Source: JBGRQA01 sp041725895 (GTDB lineage: Bacteria > Bacteroidota > Bacteroidia > Bacteroidales > Marinifilaceae). From it: a stretch of 64,000 bases of DNA. Positions 27,015-35,925 of the stretch are shown here, in pieces. The position numbers and the translations under genes were made by a program. The DNA lies in NCBI GenBank assembly GCA_041725895.1, contig JBGRQA010000019.1:48965-112964 (forward strand). Reading direction: 5' to 3'. The notes beneath the pieces were generated by a model. That model searched no databases, was not told the origin of the DNA, and saw only the letters and a program-made list of their open reading frames with translations. The stretch's first letter is position 1, and each line of letters starts with the position of its first letter.

Positions 27015-27042
27015 AAAGCTTTCCTTTTGGAAAGCTTTTTTT
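27015..27042 (+). terminator. Terminator after the acyltransferase gene
   Basis: AAAGCTTTCC/GGAAAGCTTT with a tight TTTT loop and a T-run; it starts 9 bp after the stop. Confidence 0.9.
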
Positions 27043-27156
27043 GTTTTATACATATCATATTTTTTAGAAAAAGGTTTACATTTCCAATTCCATAAAATTT
27101 TAACTAATTTTCCTTCTTCATAAAAAAGCTATTATTCAATTCGAAAATTACAAAGG

Positions 27157-27378
27157 ATGAAACTTCTGAAACTTACCCTGATTACTTCAACTTTTCTGAT
27201 TATGGTGGCCGCTGTTTTTAATCTACTAAATACCACCGGGCCCGAAGGTTCAAAAACAGGAATCTACATCGAACTGGTTGTAATGTTCCTATTGACAGTT
27301 GCTATGGTTCTGGTAAACAACCAGGAAAAAAAGTTGAAACAATTACAACAACAAATCTCTGAAAAAAACGAAGCCTAA
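27157..27378 (+). CDS. Small membrane protein of unknown function
   Basis: 73 aa. Two hydrophobic helices (LTLITSTFLIMVAAVFNLL and IYIELVVMFLLTVAMVLV) followed by a short coiled-coil tail (EKKLKQLQQQISEKN). I do not recognise it. It stands alone between terminators; a CCGCAAAGG/CCTTTGCGG inverted repeat lies downstream at 27402–27456. Confidence 0.6.
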   Translation: MKLLKLTLITSTFLIMVAAVFNLLNTTGPEGSKTGIYIELVVMFLLTVAMVLVNNQEKKLKQLQQQISEKNEA

Positions 27379-27643
27379 GCAGCAACGCCTATAATACAAA
27401 ACCGCAAAGGTATCGAAACCTTGGTTCCCTACAGAACATTCACAGATCCTTTGCGGCTAATTAACTCCTCTCCAAACTTACAGGAAGAAAATTTAATCTT
27501 CCAATAGGCTAAATTGCCTGGTGGCTTCTTCTTATTTCATCTGTCTCAATTCCTTTGAAACAGTAACTTAACTACTTCTCTAAGAACGAAAATGCAATAA
27601 ACGGATCAAGGCAATACCATTATATCACAACTCTCCCACCTGG

Positions 27644-27714
27644 TTTAAGAAATGTTAAAAATGTTAAGGCATGTTAAGCAGTAGAAGACTCTGCAAAAAA
27701 AAATGCTAGATTAG
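27644..27714 (+). promoter_or_regulatory. GTTAA direct repeats and -7-like box before the 64-aa gene
   Basis: TTTAA at 27644 and GTTAA at 27654, 27663 and 27673 are spaced 10, 9 and 10 bp. A -7-like TAGATTAG follows at 27707–27714, giving a predicted start near 27720, so the repeats are centred about 45–74 bp upstream. No TTTG -33 box is seen. The same geometry occurs before the histidine kinase gene and the His-rich gene. The rest of the gap from 27379 shows no gene. Confidence 0.5.
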
Positions 27715-27753
27715 CAATAAAGAGATCAGAAACCCCTGTAAAATTTGTTGACA

Positions 27754-27948
27754 ATGCTGGAACATACAAAAATGGTACTTACCTCCGTTAGCTTCGAAGC
27801 AAAACTATTTCACAAGGAATTAAGAAAGGCGTTAAACTGGCTACAACCCAACGAGATAAAAGAACTTAAACTATGGTGTTACCATAACTTTCAATCTAAA
27901 TTTGAAGACATTCTTTTAGATGTCTTTAGTCTTAAACCTTCCATTTAA
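27754..27948 (+). CDS. Small helical protein of unknown function
   Basis: 64 aa from the ATG at 27754; a second ATG at 27772 gives 58 aa. No signal or membrane segment. The sequence is helical, with LFHKELRKALNWLQPNEIKELKLWCYHNF, and ends in LLDVFSLKPSI. A strong terminator follows, and GTTAA repeats plus a -7-like box precede it, so it is probably a real, regulated small gene. Function is unknown. Confidence 0.6.
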   Translation: MLEHTKMVLTSVSFEAKLFHKELRKALNWLQPNEIKELKLWCYHNFQSKFEDILLDVFSLKPSI

Positions 27949-27989
27949 AATTAAATGGACCTCAATTTAACAACCGTAAATTAGTCGAA

Positions 27990-28022
27990 AAGAACGGATC
28001 TTAGGATTCGTTCTTTTTTTTG
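27990..28022 (+). terminator. Terminator after the 64-aa gene
   Basis: AAGAACGGATC/GATTCGTTCTT (10 of 11 paired) with a 4-nt loop and a T-run of seven. Confidence 0.9.
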
Positions 28023-28128
28023 CTTTGTTCTCGTCTCTAATTCTATAAATTCTTTTCTGATAATGCGTTTCCCATTTTAGTTTTCAAAAATTTGACGTAA
28101 TTTCGCCCCGAATAAAAATGACGGTATC

Positions 28129-28392
28129 ATGATAAAATTTAAACGCCATATAAACGTAAAGGGCCAGAAGATTGAAACCTGGCTGGGCATGGTCATCAAA
28201 AAGAAGTCCGGACGCCCTAATGTAAGCATATATTACTACACCGGCGATCCTAAAGATGAACTGAGCACACACAACCTTATCAAATCTGATTTTAAGAGCA
28301 AAGATGAAGCAGTTCGTTATGCAGTACGGTTCATGAAAAACCTATACTCCGAATTACTGGATCGCCAGGCTAAAGAAGAAGCCGAAAATTAA
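28129..28392 (+). CDS. Small basic protein of unknown function
   Basis: 87 aa. The N-terminal half is strand-like and basic (KFKRHINVKGQKIETWLG, VIKKKSGRPNVSIYYYTG) and the C-terminal half is helical (KDEAVRYAVRFMKNLYSELLDRQAKEEAE). The three-strand plus helix layout recalls small DNA-binding AP2/Arm-type folds, but this is only a resemblance. No signal peptide. It shares a bidirectional terminator with the convergent aspS. Confidence 0.65.
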   Translation: MIKFKRHINVKGQKIETWLGMVIKKKSGRPNVSIYYYTGDPKDELSTHNLIKSDFKSKDEAVRYAVRFMKNLYSELLDRQAKEEAEN

Positions 28393-28433
28393 TTTCAAAG
28401 CTGCCACCAGCTTTTGAGAATTACTCTAAAGCA

Positions 28434-28467
28434 TAAAAAAACTCGATCCAATGGATCGAGTTTTTTT
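28434..28467. terminator. Bidirectional terminator between the 87-aa gene and aspS
   Basis: ACTCGATCC-aat-GGATCGAGT with A-run on the left and T-run on the right. It serves both convergent genes. Confidence 0.93.
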
Positions 28468-28483
28468 ATAGAGAATATTTTAA

Positions 28484-30241
28484 CTATTCCGGTTTCTGAC
28501 GGAAATCAAGATTCAATTCCAACAATTGGTCATCTGCAACAGCTGATGGAGAATCAATCATGACATCACGCCCCGAATTGTTTTTAGGGAAAGCGATTAC
28601 ATCGCGAATGGTTTCCAATCCTGCAAACAAAGAAGCCAATCGATCGAATCCGAAAGCAATTCCACCATGTGGTGGTGCACCATATTGGAAAGCATCCATC
28701 AGGAAGCCAAACTGCTCTTTGGCCTCCTCATCGGTAAATCCAAGGTGACGGAACATTTGCTTCTGCTGATCGGTATCGTGAATACGGATGGATCCTCCAC
28801 CGATCTCTACTCCATTGATCACCAAATCGTAGGCATTAGCACGAACTGCTCCCGGATCGGTATCCAACAAATGGAAATCTTCTTTCTTTGGAGAAGTAAA
28901 TGGGTGATGCATTGCATGGAAGCGTTGACTATCCTCATCCCACTCCAAAAGAGGGAAATCCACAACCCACATAGGTGAGAACTTGTTCTTGTCTCTCAAG
29001 CCCAAACGTTCTCCCATTTCCAAACGCAGCTCACAAAGTTGAGTCTGGGTAGCAGCCTTATCACCCACCAATACCAAAATCAGGTCACCTGGCTTTGCAT
29101 TACAGGCTTCGGCCCATTTGGCAAGATCCTCGGCACTATAGAATTTATCAACAGATGATTTGAAAGAACCATCTTCGTTGTATTTCACGTAAACCAAACC
29201 TTTGGCGCCAATTTGCGGTTTCTTTACAAAATCGGTCAGCTTATCCAGCTGCTTGCGGGTATAATTGGCACATCCTTCAGCACAAATGGCTCCGATGTAT
29301 TCTGCTTCATCAAATACTTTGAAATCGTTGCCCCTTGCAATTTCACTCAGGTCAACAAACTTCATTTCGAATCGGATATCCGGCTTATCACTACCATAAT
29401 ACTTCATGGCATCCGCATAGCTCATACGGGGAAAGTCGAAATCCATTTCTACATTCTTCAGCTTTTTAAATAAGTGCTTGGTCAGTCCCTCGAAAGTATT
29501 CAGAATATCTTCCTGTTCAACGAATGACATCTCGCAGTCGATCTGAGTAAATTCCGGCTGACGATCGGCACGCAAGTCCTCATCACGGAAACACTTCACA
29601 ATTTGATAGTAACGGTCGAAACCGGAAATCATCAACAATTGCTTAAATACCTGAGGCGATTGAGGCAAAGCATAGAATTCGCCCGGATTCATTCTTGAAG
29701 GCACAATAAAGTCACGTGCTCCTTCAGGAGTAGATTTAATCAAAACAGGAGTTTCAGTTTCGATAAAATCTTTTTGATCCAGGTAATTTCTTACCTCAAT
29801 ACCCATTTTATGACGGATTACCAGATTTTCGCGAACGCAATTTCTTCGCAAATCAAGGTAACGATATTTCATTCTCAACTCATCCCCACCATCGGTTTCA
29901 TCTTCAATAGTAAATGGAGGCACAGCTGATTTACTCAATATTTCAAGTTTTTCAGCAATGATTTCCACTTCCCCGGTAGGAATTTTTGAATTTTTACTTT
30001 CTCTCTCGGCCACTTTTCCGGTAATGGCCACTACATACTCACGTCCCAATTTCCGGGCCTTATCACAAAGATCGGCATCGGTTTCCATATTAAAAACAAA
30101 TTGGGTAATACCGTAGCGATCGCGCAGATCTACAAAGGTCATACCCCCCAGATCTCGAGCCTTTTGTACCCATCCACTCAACGTAACCGTCTCGTTTACG
30201 TTTTGAATTCTTAATTCTCCACAAGTATGAGTTCTATACAT
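28484..30241 (-). CDS. aspS: Aspartate–tRNA ligase
   Basis: 585 aa, usual bacterial length. It charges tRNA-Asp with aspartate. The N-terminal OB fold is seen (MYRTHTCGELRIQNVNETVTLSGWVQKARDLGG), then class II motif 2 (RCFRDEDLRADRQPEFTQIDCEMSF shows FRDED and RQPEFTQ), the bacterial GAD-type insert (~290–420), and class II motif 3 (GGIAFGFDRLASLFAG). Single gene, convergent with the small basic protein gene and divergent from tadA (about 100 bp between starts). Confidence 0.98.
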   Translation of the reverse strand: MYRTHTCGELRIQNVNETVTLSGWVQKARDLGGMTFVDLRDRYGITQFVFNMETDADLCDKARKLGREYVVAITGKVAERESKNSKIPTGEVEIIAEKLEILSKSAVPPFTIEDETDGGDELRMKYRYLDLRRNCVRENLVIRHKMGIEVRNYLDQKDFIETETPVLIKSTPEGARDFIVPSRMNPGEFYALPQSPQVFKQLLMISGFDRYYQIVKCFRDEDLRADRQPEFTQIDCEMSFVEQEDILNTFEGLTKHLFKKLKNVEMDFDFPRMSYADAMKYYGSDKPDIRFEMKFVDLSEIARGNDFKVFDEAEYIGAICAEGCANYTRKQLDKLTDFVKKPQIGAKGLVYVKYNEDGSFKSSVDKFYSAEDLAKWAEACNAKPGDLILVLVGDKAATQTQLCELRLEMGERLGLRDKNKFSPMWVVDFPLLEWDEDSQRFHAMHHPFTSPKKEDFHLLDTDPGAVRANAYDLVINGVEIGGGSIRIHDTDQQKQMFRHLGFTDEEAKEQFGFLMDAFQYGAPPHGGIAFGFDRLASLFAGLETIRDVIAFPKNNSGRDVMIDSPSAVADDQLLELNLDFRQKPE

Positions 30242-30342
30242 CCTATTCTTATTTTGTTAACTTTGCGAAAATACTAACAATTTGCGAATTAGTACAGTGT
30301 TTTAATCAAGGATTTCCAAAAAATTAAGCTATTCCGTTTCCA

Positions 30343-30789
30343 ATGATCGTATCGCCCTTCAATGATGAATATTTTATGAAGCAGGCCCTTCAGGAGGCCC
30401 ACCTTGCTTTCGAGGAGGATGAAATTCCCGTTGGCGCAATCGTAGTGTGCAACAACCAGATTATCGCCCGGGCTCACAACCTCACCGAACGTCTTAATGA
30501 TGTTACCGCTCATGCCGAAATGCAGGCCATTACGGCGGCAGCCAACTACCTCGGGGGAAAATACCTGAAAGATTGCACCCTTTACGTTACCCTGGAACCT
30601 TGCAATATGTGTGCAGGAGCCTTGGCCTGGTCGCAAATCACCCGAATTGTATATGGCGCATCGGATGAAAAAAGAGGCTACACACGCTTTTCTCCCTCCC
30701 CTATGCATCCCCGTACCGAAATTGTCAGCGGAATAATGGAGGAGGAATGCGCCAGCCTGGTACTTGAATTTTTCAAAAATAAACGTTAA
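30343..30789 (+). CDS. tadA: tRNA-specific adenosine deaminase / nucleoside deaminase
   Basis: 148 aa. The zinc-deaminase motifs are complete: HAEMQAI (~56–62, with catalytic Glu) and PCNMCAGAL (~87–95). The family deaminates A34 to inosine in tRNA-Arg(ACG); some relatives deaminate guanine or cytosine. ASDEKRGYTRF in the C-terminal part and the length fit TadA or its GuaD-like relatives. The start gives MIVSPFNDEYFMKQAL, in line with TadA. Confidence 0.88.
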   Translation: MIVSPFNDEYFMKQALQEAHLAFEEDEIPVGAIVVCNNQIIARAHNLTERLNDVTAHAEMQAITAAANYLGGKYLKDCTLYVTLEPCNMCAGALAWSQITRIVYGASDEKRGYTRFSPSPMHPRTEIVSGIMEEECASLVLEFFKNKR

Positions 30790-31069
30790 ATATTTTCTGT
30801 ATTTGATCGTTCAATTTCCAACAAAAATAGTAATTTAGCAGCTGCTTTCCCGGATCGAATGATGGGTGTTTTTGGGGTAATTGTACTTATCCAATCGACC
30901 CGGGACTGATAATACTACCTACAACTACTTATCCAAATCCATTTCTCTCTTATTGGGGATGATGCATTTTGCATACCTGAATTTTATGAAAGTGTCCGAA
31001 CTCTTCTTCATTATGAAAAAGATTCTCGGAGAAAAATAGTATCTTTTATAAAAATTTAAATCATTTGCT

Positions 31070-31783
31070 ATGAGTGCACACAACGAAGCCCAAAGGGGGG
31101 AAATAGCAGAAACCATTCTGCTCCCCGGGGATCCTTTGCGAGCCAAGTACATCGCTGACAATTTTTTAGAGGATGTAGTTTGCTACAATAAGGTGAGAAA
31201 CATGTTGGGATTCACCGGAACCTACAAGGGGAAACGCATCTCTGTGCAAGGAACCGGAATGGGTGTCCCTTCCATTTCCATCTACACTCACGAACTGATC
31301 AACCAGTATGGAGTGAAGAACCTGATTCGTATCGGAACCTGTGGTTCCATTCAGGAGGATATGAAGGTGCGCGATGTAATTATCGCCATGACCTCATGTA
31401 CCGATTCCTCTGTAAACCGTAACCGCTTCCAGGGCATGGATTATGCTCCCTGTGCTGACTTCGGTTTGCTTAGCGATGCACACAAAGCCGCTTTAGACAA
31501 AGGTGTTAATGTTAGAGTAGGAAATATTCTAACCTCCGACTTATTTTACCATGATGATGATGATCTGGATCATTGGAAAATCTGGAGCAAATACGGTGTT
31601 TTAGCTGTTGAGATGGAAACCACGGCCCTGTATACTATTGCAGCCCGTTATGGAGCTAAGGCTCTTACCGTTCTTACAGTGAGCGACAACATCATCACTG
31701 GCGAGGAAACAACCGCCGAAGAACGTCAAACCTCTCTGAACACAATGATTGAGATTGGTTTGGAAGCTGCCATTAAGCAGTAA
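31070..31783 (+). CDS. deoD: Purine-nucleoside phosphorylase, DeoD type
   Basis: 237 aa. It cleaves purine (deoxy)nucleosides with phosphate to base plus (deoxy)ribose 1-phosphate. Motifs: LLPGDPLRAKYIA, GTGMGVPSISIYTHEL, RIGTCGSIQ (phosphate site), ESMETT-like EMETTALYTIAARYG (nucleoside site), and VSDNIITGEETTAEER at the end. Single gene with its own terminator. The 280-bp gap before it has no gene. Confidence 0.96.
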   Translation: MSAHNEAQRGEIAETILLPGDPLRAKYIADNFLEDVVCYNKVRNMLGFTGTYKGKRISVQGTGMGVPSISIYTHELINQYGVKNLIRIGTCGSIQEDMKVRDVIIAMTSCTDSSVNRNRFQGMDYAPCADFGLLSDAHKAALDKGVNVRVGNILTSDLFYHDDDDLDHWKIWSKYGVLAVEMETTALYTIAARYGAKALTVLTVSDNIITGEETTAEERQTSLNTMIEIGLEAAIKQ

Positions 31784-31812
31784 TAAAAGATCAGATACGG
31801 ATACACAAATTG

Positions 31813-31842
31813 AAAAAGGAGCCCGGGCAAGGCTCCTTTTTT
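31813..31842 (+). terminator. Terminator after deoD
   Basis: AAAAAGGAGCC/GGCTCCTTTTTT around a 7-nt loop. Confidence 0.9.
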
Positions 31843-31957
31843 GTATTTTGCATATAAGTATTGTTTTGTAACTCCCAAATTACACTCCATTAGAGACTAT
31901 TTACGAAACTTCGTCTCTCGATTATTTCCATATTAATTTATTCCAGTTTCAAAGCCG

Positions 31958-33190
31958 TTATTCTCTGACTTCCTCAATTTGAAAATCAACTTGCCTCAAT
32001 TGCTCCCAGAAATTCGGATAGGATTTTCCAACCACATCCGGTTGGTCAATGGCAATTCCCGGAAGAAGTATCGCAACAGGAGCAAAAGCCATGGCCATCC
32101 GGTGATCTCTGTAAGTAGAAATCACTGCATTTTCCTCAGCTTCCTTTCGGGTTCCATCCCATGCCAATGCACCATCTTCGGGTTCGGTAAGCACATAACC
32201 CAATTTGCCCAATTCATTTATAAGGGCTTGAATTCTATCGGTCTCCTTTATTTTCAAAGTTTCCAACCCGGTAAATCGGAAAGGGATGCCCTTGATAGCA
32301 CAACACACAGCAAAAGTCTGGGCCAGATCCGGCATATCGGAGAAATTCTGAACGAATTTAGTTACTGATTCATCACACTTCTCAATATGCATTCCCCGCT
32401 TGGAGAAAACCGTTTTAACACCCAATTTTTCGAACAATGGAATCAAACCGGCATCTCCTTGTATGCTATTCTTTCGAAGTCCGTTTAACTTCAGCTTTCC
32501 TCCCTCAGCAAGGGCCATCATGGCATACCAGTAAGATACTCCTGACCAATCGCCCTCTACTGTATAGGGGGTTACAGAATAATTTTGATGCTCCACCCGA
32601 ATTTCGTTGCCCTTAAAAACAGACTTCACTCCAAACTCCTCCATCATTTTCAAAGTCATCTGAATATAGGGGCGTGAAACGATCTTGCCTTTCAGCTTAA
32701 TGTTCAATCCTTTTTCCAAGGTAGGAGCAATTAACAGAAGAGCAGAAATATACTGCGAACTAGTTCCTCCATCGAGTGTTACCACACTTCCGGTTAAATT
32801 GGACCCAAAGATTTTCAAAGGAGGATACCCTTCCTTCTCCTGGTAGGTGATTTGTGCTCCCAATTCGTTTAGGGCATCCACCAACACCCCAATAGGCCGC
32901 TCCTTCATCCGCTCCGAACCAGTTAGAGTCCATTCACCAACCACCTTGGCCAGATAGGCTGTAAGGAATCGCATAGTTGTTCCGGCATCTCCTACATCAA
33001 AAACATTGGTGTTGGAATACATAACCGATTGCATCCGGCGGGTGTCTTCACAATCAGAAAGATTCTGTACCGGAGCGCCACTATAGCTAAGAGCATTTAT
33101 AATTAAAACCCTATTGGATATACTTTTGGAAGCCGGAATGGTAATTTCCCCCTCCAACTTTGGATTAGATTTACTCAATAAATATTTCAT
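31958..33190 (-). CDS. aroA: 3-phosphoshikimate 1-carboxyvinyltransferase (EPSP synthase)
   Basis: 410 aa, slightly short for the family. Sixth step of the shikimate pathway: joins shikimate 3-phosphate and PEP. Motifs: PASKSISNRVLI (N-terminal), GDAGTTMRFLTA (~70), SERMKERPIGVLVDAL, SSQYISALLLIAP, and DHRMAMAFAP near the C-terminus. Lys22-type and Asp/Glu catalytic regions are recognisable. It lies on the same strand as apt and aroB but separated by ~240 bp. Confidence 0.96.
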   Translation of the reverse strand: MKYLLSKSNPKLEGEITIPASKSISNRVLIINALSYSGAPVQNLSDCEDTRRMQSVMYSNTNVFDVGDAGTTMRFLTAYLAKVVGEWTLTGSERMKERPIGVLVDALNELGAQITYQEKEGYPPLKIFGSNLTGSVVTLDGGTSSQYISALLLIAPTLEKGLNIKLKGKIVSRPYIQMTLKMMEEFGVKSVFKGNEIRVEHQNYSVTPYTVEGDWSGVSYWYAMMALAEGGKLKLNGLRKNSIQGDAGLIPLFEKLGVKTVFSKRGMHIEKCDESVTKFVQNFSDMPDLAQTFAVCCAIKGIPFRFTGLETLKIKETDRIQALINELGKLGYVLTEPEDGALAWDGTRKEAEENAVISTYRDHRMAMAFAPVAILLPGIAIDQPDVVGKSYPNFWEQLRQVDFQIEEVRE

Positions 33191-33380
33191 GTGTCCAAAT
33201 TGACTTTCAACAATTTTCCGAAGGCTATCGGGAAGGACATTCTCGCCTTACACGATTTAAATTCAATTTACAAAGAATATTGCCTACTCTATTATTCTGT
33301 TTCTGATTTTATCAACAACTTGTTAATTGTAAATTAAAATCATTTTGTCCGCATCCTATTATTTATGGAATACAAAAATC

Positions 33381-33407
33381 AGCCTCCGGATCACTCCAAA
33401 GGCTGTA
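33381..33407 (-). terminator. Weak terminator after apt
   Basis: CAGCCT…AGGCTG pairing with a loop of ~15 nt; on the minus strand it lies ~25 bp after the apt stop. The stem is short. Confidence 0.4.
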
Positions 33408-33429
33408 TATTTTTCTTAAGGATGGATGT

Positions 33430-33960
33430 TTAGAAGTGAAATACGGAACTAATCTCGTAATCGCCACTCAATTTTTCTCTTCCCTTCAGGAAGTCCAACT
33501 CTACCATAAAATTCACAAACACATCTTTTACTCCACAACGTTTAAGCAATTCAAGCGATGCAGCCGCAGTTCCTCCGGTTGCCAAAAGATCATCGTGCAA
33601 CAACACAACATCCTCTGCACTCAATGCATCCTGATGAATCTGAATTTCGTCTTCACCATATTCCAGGGTATATTTCTCAGAGTGCACTGCTGCAGGTAGT
33701 TTTCCCGGTTTACGGATGGGTACAAAACCAGCATCCAATTTATAAGCCAAAGCGGCACCCAGGATAAATCCCCGGCTTTCCAGTCCTACCACCTTGGTAA
33801 TTCCCCGTCCTTTGTATTCATCGTACAAGTAATCCACCAATGCATTCAAGTGATGCTCACTTTTCAGCAAGGTTGTAATATCTTTAAATACGACTCCCTC
33901 CTTAGGGAAATCAACAATATCTCTAATTGCCTCTTTTGCTTCTCGAAGTCTTTGATTCAT
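33430..33960 (-). CDS. apt: Adenine phosphoribosyltransferase
   Basis: 176 aa from the ATG at 33960 (MNQRLREAKEAIRD); the open frame continues nine residues upstream but this start fits the family. It salvages adenine with PRPP to AMP. Motifs: DFPKEGVVFKDITTLL, GLESRGFILGAALA, and the PRPP loop VLLHDDLLATGGTAAAS. The start is followed by the typical helix. Same direction as aroB upstream. Confidence 0.96.
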   Translation of the reverse strand: MNQRLREAKEAIRDIVDFPKEGVVFKDITTLLKSEHHLNALVDYLYDEYKGRGITKVVGLESRGFILGAALAYKLDAGFVPIRKPGKLPAAVHSEKYTLEYGEDEIQIHQDALSAEDVVLLHDDLLATGGTAAASLELLKRCGVKDVFVNFMVELDFLKGREKLSGDYEISSVFHF

Positions 33961-34069
33961 CTTTCTATATTTTATTCCAATTGGCATCCCGATGGCTATC
34001 GGGAGTAATTTACCATTCGTAAATAATCATCATTGTTAGCGAATGGATGATTATTTACTCTTGAACTTT

Positions 34070-35131
34070 TCATTTTAGTTTTCCATACTGATCCAGAGCC
34101 GTTTCAATTTCTTCCCTGGTGCAGGTGTTATCAATTGTATAAACACCAACATCAGGAAGAAGCGTGAAATTCACTCCTTCATTAACATTTTTCTTGTCGT
34201 GTAACATGAATTGGTAAAGTGCGGGATAATCCCCGGTAAAAATAGAAAACTCCGGGTAATTATTCAGTATATATTTGGAAATCTGTAGATACTTTTCGTG
34301 AGGAAACCCCTTTTTTTGAACCGATAAAAATAACTCCCCTATAATTCCATAAGCTACAGCTATTCCATGATGTATAGGTTTTCCTATTTCCATTGCAAAG
34401 CTCTCAAATGCATGCCCCAAAGTATGACCAAAATTTAAAACCTTTCTGATGTCTCTTTCCATAGGATCCTTTAAAACAAAATCCTGTTTTACGCCAACTG
34501 ACTTCCGAATCAATGAAAGTAAATTCCGATACTCTCCCTTCATCAAGTCGAACGTCATCAGTTCATCCAAATAAGACTGACTATAAATTAAGGCATTTTT
34601 CAACATTTCCGCATAGCCGGAAAGCAAATCATTGGGCGATAAAGTATTCAAAAAATCAGCAAATAAATAGACCTTCTCAGGTTGATTAATTACTCCAATC
34701 AAATTCTTCACTCCCCTAAAATTGAATCCTGTTTTTCCTCCTACAGAGGCATCAACCTGTGCCAACAAGGTTGTAGGGATATGAACAAAGTTCATTCCCC
34801 TTTTATATGTGGATGCAATAAATCCGCCTAAGTCACAAACCATTCCGCCACCTAAATTAATCAACAAAGAATCTCTTCTTGCATGATTATCACTCAATAT
34901 CTCCCAGGCTTTTCCAACCGCTTCCAGAGATTTATTTTCTTCTCCCGGCTCTGTGACAATATGAATTGCGTCTTTTAAGCTTTTAACTTCATTTAACAGT
35001 GGCCAGCAGTGCTTTTGAGTAGTCTTGTCCGTTAAAATAAATATCTTTTTATCAGAATATCCCTCTAAAAGGGATTCCAGATCTCCTACCAATTGATCGG
35101 TAACAATTACTTCTGAAATTTGATAACCCAT
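34070..35131 (-). CDS. aroB: 3-dehydroquinate synthase
   Basis: 353 aa. It converts DAHP to 3-dehydroquinate with NAD and a divalent metal. Motifs: GGGMVCDLGGFIASTYKRG, VGGKTGFNFRGVKNLIG, SGYAEMLKNALI, and metal ligands in LNFGHTLGHAFE and HHGIAVAYG. With aroA ~900 bp away it forms part of a loose shikimate pair on the same strand, apt lying between. Divergent promoter region toward 35200. Confidence 0.96.
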   Translation of the reverse strand: MGYQISEVIVTDQLVGDLESLLEGYSDKKIFILTDKTTQKHCWPLLNEVKSLKDAIHIVTEPGEENKSLEAVGKAWEILSDNHARRDSLLINLGGGMVCDLGGFIASTYKRGMNFVHIPTTLLAQVDASVGGKTGFNFRGVKNLIGVINQPEKVYLFADFLNTLSPNDLLSGYAEMLKNALIYSQSYLDELMTFDLMKGEYRNLLSLIRKSVGVKQDFVLKDPMERDIRKVLNFGHTLGHAFESFAMEIGKPIHHGIAVAYGIIGELFLSVQKKGFPHEKYLQISKYILNNYPEFSIFTGDYPALYQFMLHDKKNVNEGVNFTLLPDVGVYTIDNTCTREEIETALDQYGKLK

Positions 35132-35161
35132 TTGCCAACTTATTATTAGTTTTTACCTTTG
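35131..35161 (+). promoter_or_regulatory. Bacteroidota promoter TTTG-N19-TACCTTTG
   Basis: TTTG at 35131–35134, then 19 bp, then TACCTTTG at 35154–35161, which fits the Bacteroidota -33/-7 consensus closely. It points at the gene starting at 35200 and overlaps the aroB start region by its left end. Confidence 0.7.
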
Positions 35162-35199
35162 ATAAATATAGTAACTTTAATATAATCTAAAGCTTTCGA

Positions 35200-35667
35200 A
35201 TGGTTATCAAAAATCACAATCGTGCAACCAATATTAAATTTGGATACTATTTAATAACCTTCCTGTATCTGGCAGCCATCGCTACCGGATTATACTTAGA
35301 GGTTCCCAGAGCATCTCTATACGCAGGTTGTCTTACCCTACTATTTATATTAATTCTGGCTTTCTCCTTCAGCCTGAAGCTGAACTACATTATCTACATG
35401 GACAATGCAGACAAAATCGTTCTCCGCCATTATCCTTTGCACCCATTTCACGACAAATTCAAGTCAATTGAAATTCCAAAAAATGAATTCTCCCATTTCG
35501 TAATTCAAAAAAAATTATTCAACCTGCGATCGGAATTAATTCTTTTCCAAACAACAAGCAGAGGTTTGGCAAAATTTCCTCCCATTAGCATTTCGGCTCT
35601 TCCGAAAAAATCGCAAATTGCAATAATTAATTCCCTCTCCCAATTTGCCAATAGGAAAGCAAATTAA
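35200..35667 (+). CDS. Membrane protein with PH-like cytosolic domain, unknown function
   Basis: 155 aa. Two adjacent membrane helices (FGYYLITFLYLAAIATGLYL and LYAGCLTLLFILILAFSF) are followed by a strand-rich domain of ~90 residues (IIYMDNADKIVLRHYPLHPFHDKFKSIEIPKNEF) that resembles the bPH-like domains of YdbT-type proteins. I do not recognise the exact family. A near-consensus promoter lies 38 bp upstream. Confidence 0.6.
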   Translation: MVIKNHNRATNIKFGYYLITFLYLAAIATGLYLEVPRASLYAGCLTLLFILILAFSFSLKLNYIIYMDNADKIVLRHYPLHPFHDKFKSIEIPKNEFSHFVIQKKLFNLRSELILFQTTSRGLAKFPPISISALPKKSQIAIINSLSQFANRKAN

Positions 35668-35925
35668 CAAAATTTAACCCCAAGGGTTATCACTATACAG
35701 GCAAGGTTCTTTAATTTTGAAATCTGGAATTACTATTTTTTAAAAGGTCCAATATTATTAACACAAGTTCTTGACATACAAAACTCACACCTTAGTCTCC
35801 ATATAGAATGGGATTAATTTTGGAGTGAAATTTTAACGGTCATATATAATAAATCGAATAAGGATCTGTTCCTAACTACTAGTACCACAAAAATCAGGAA
35901 TACCGAACCAAAAATTTAATTACAA

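Noticed and set aside
30289..30708. 139-aa ORF opposite tadA
   Set aside because: tadA has complete catalytic motifs on the other strand.
33960..34069. Purine riboswitch before apt, or before purN or deoD
   Set aside because: None of these leaders shows the conserved three-way junction pattern of the purine aptamer.
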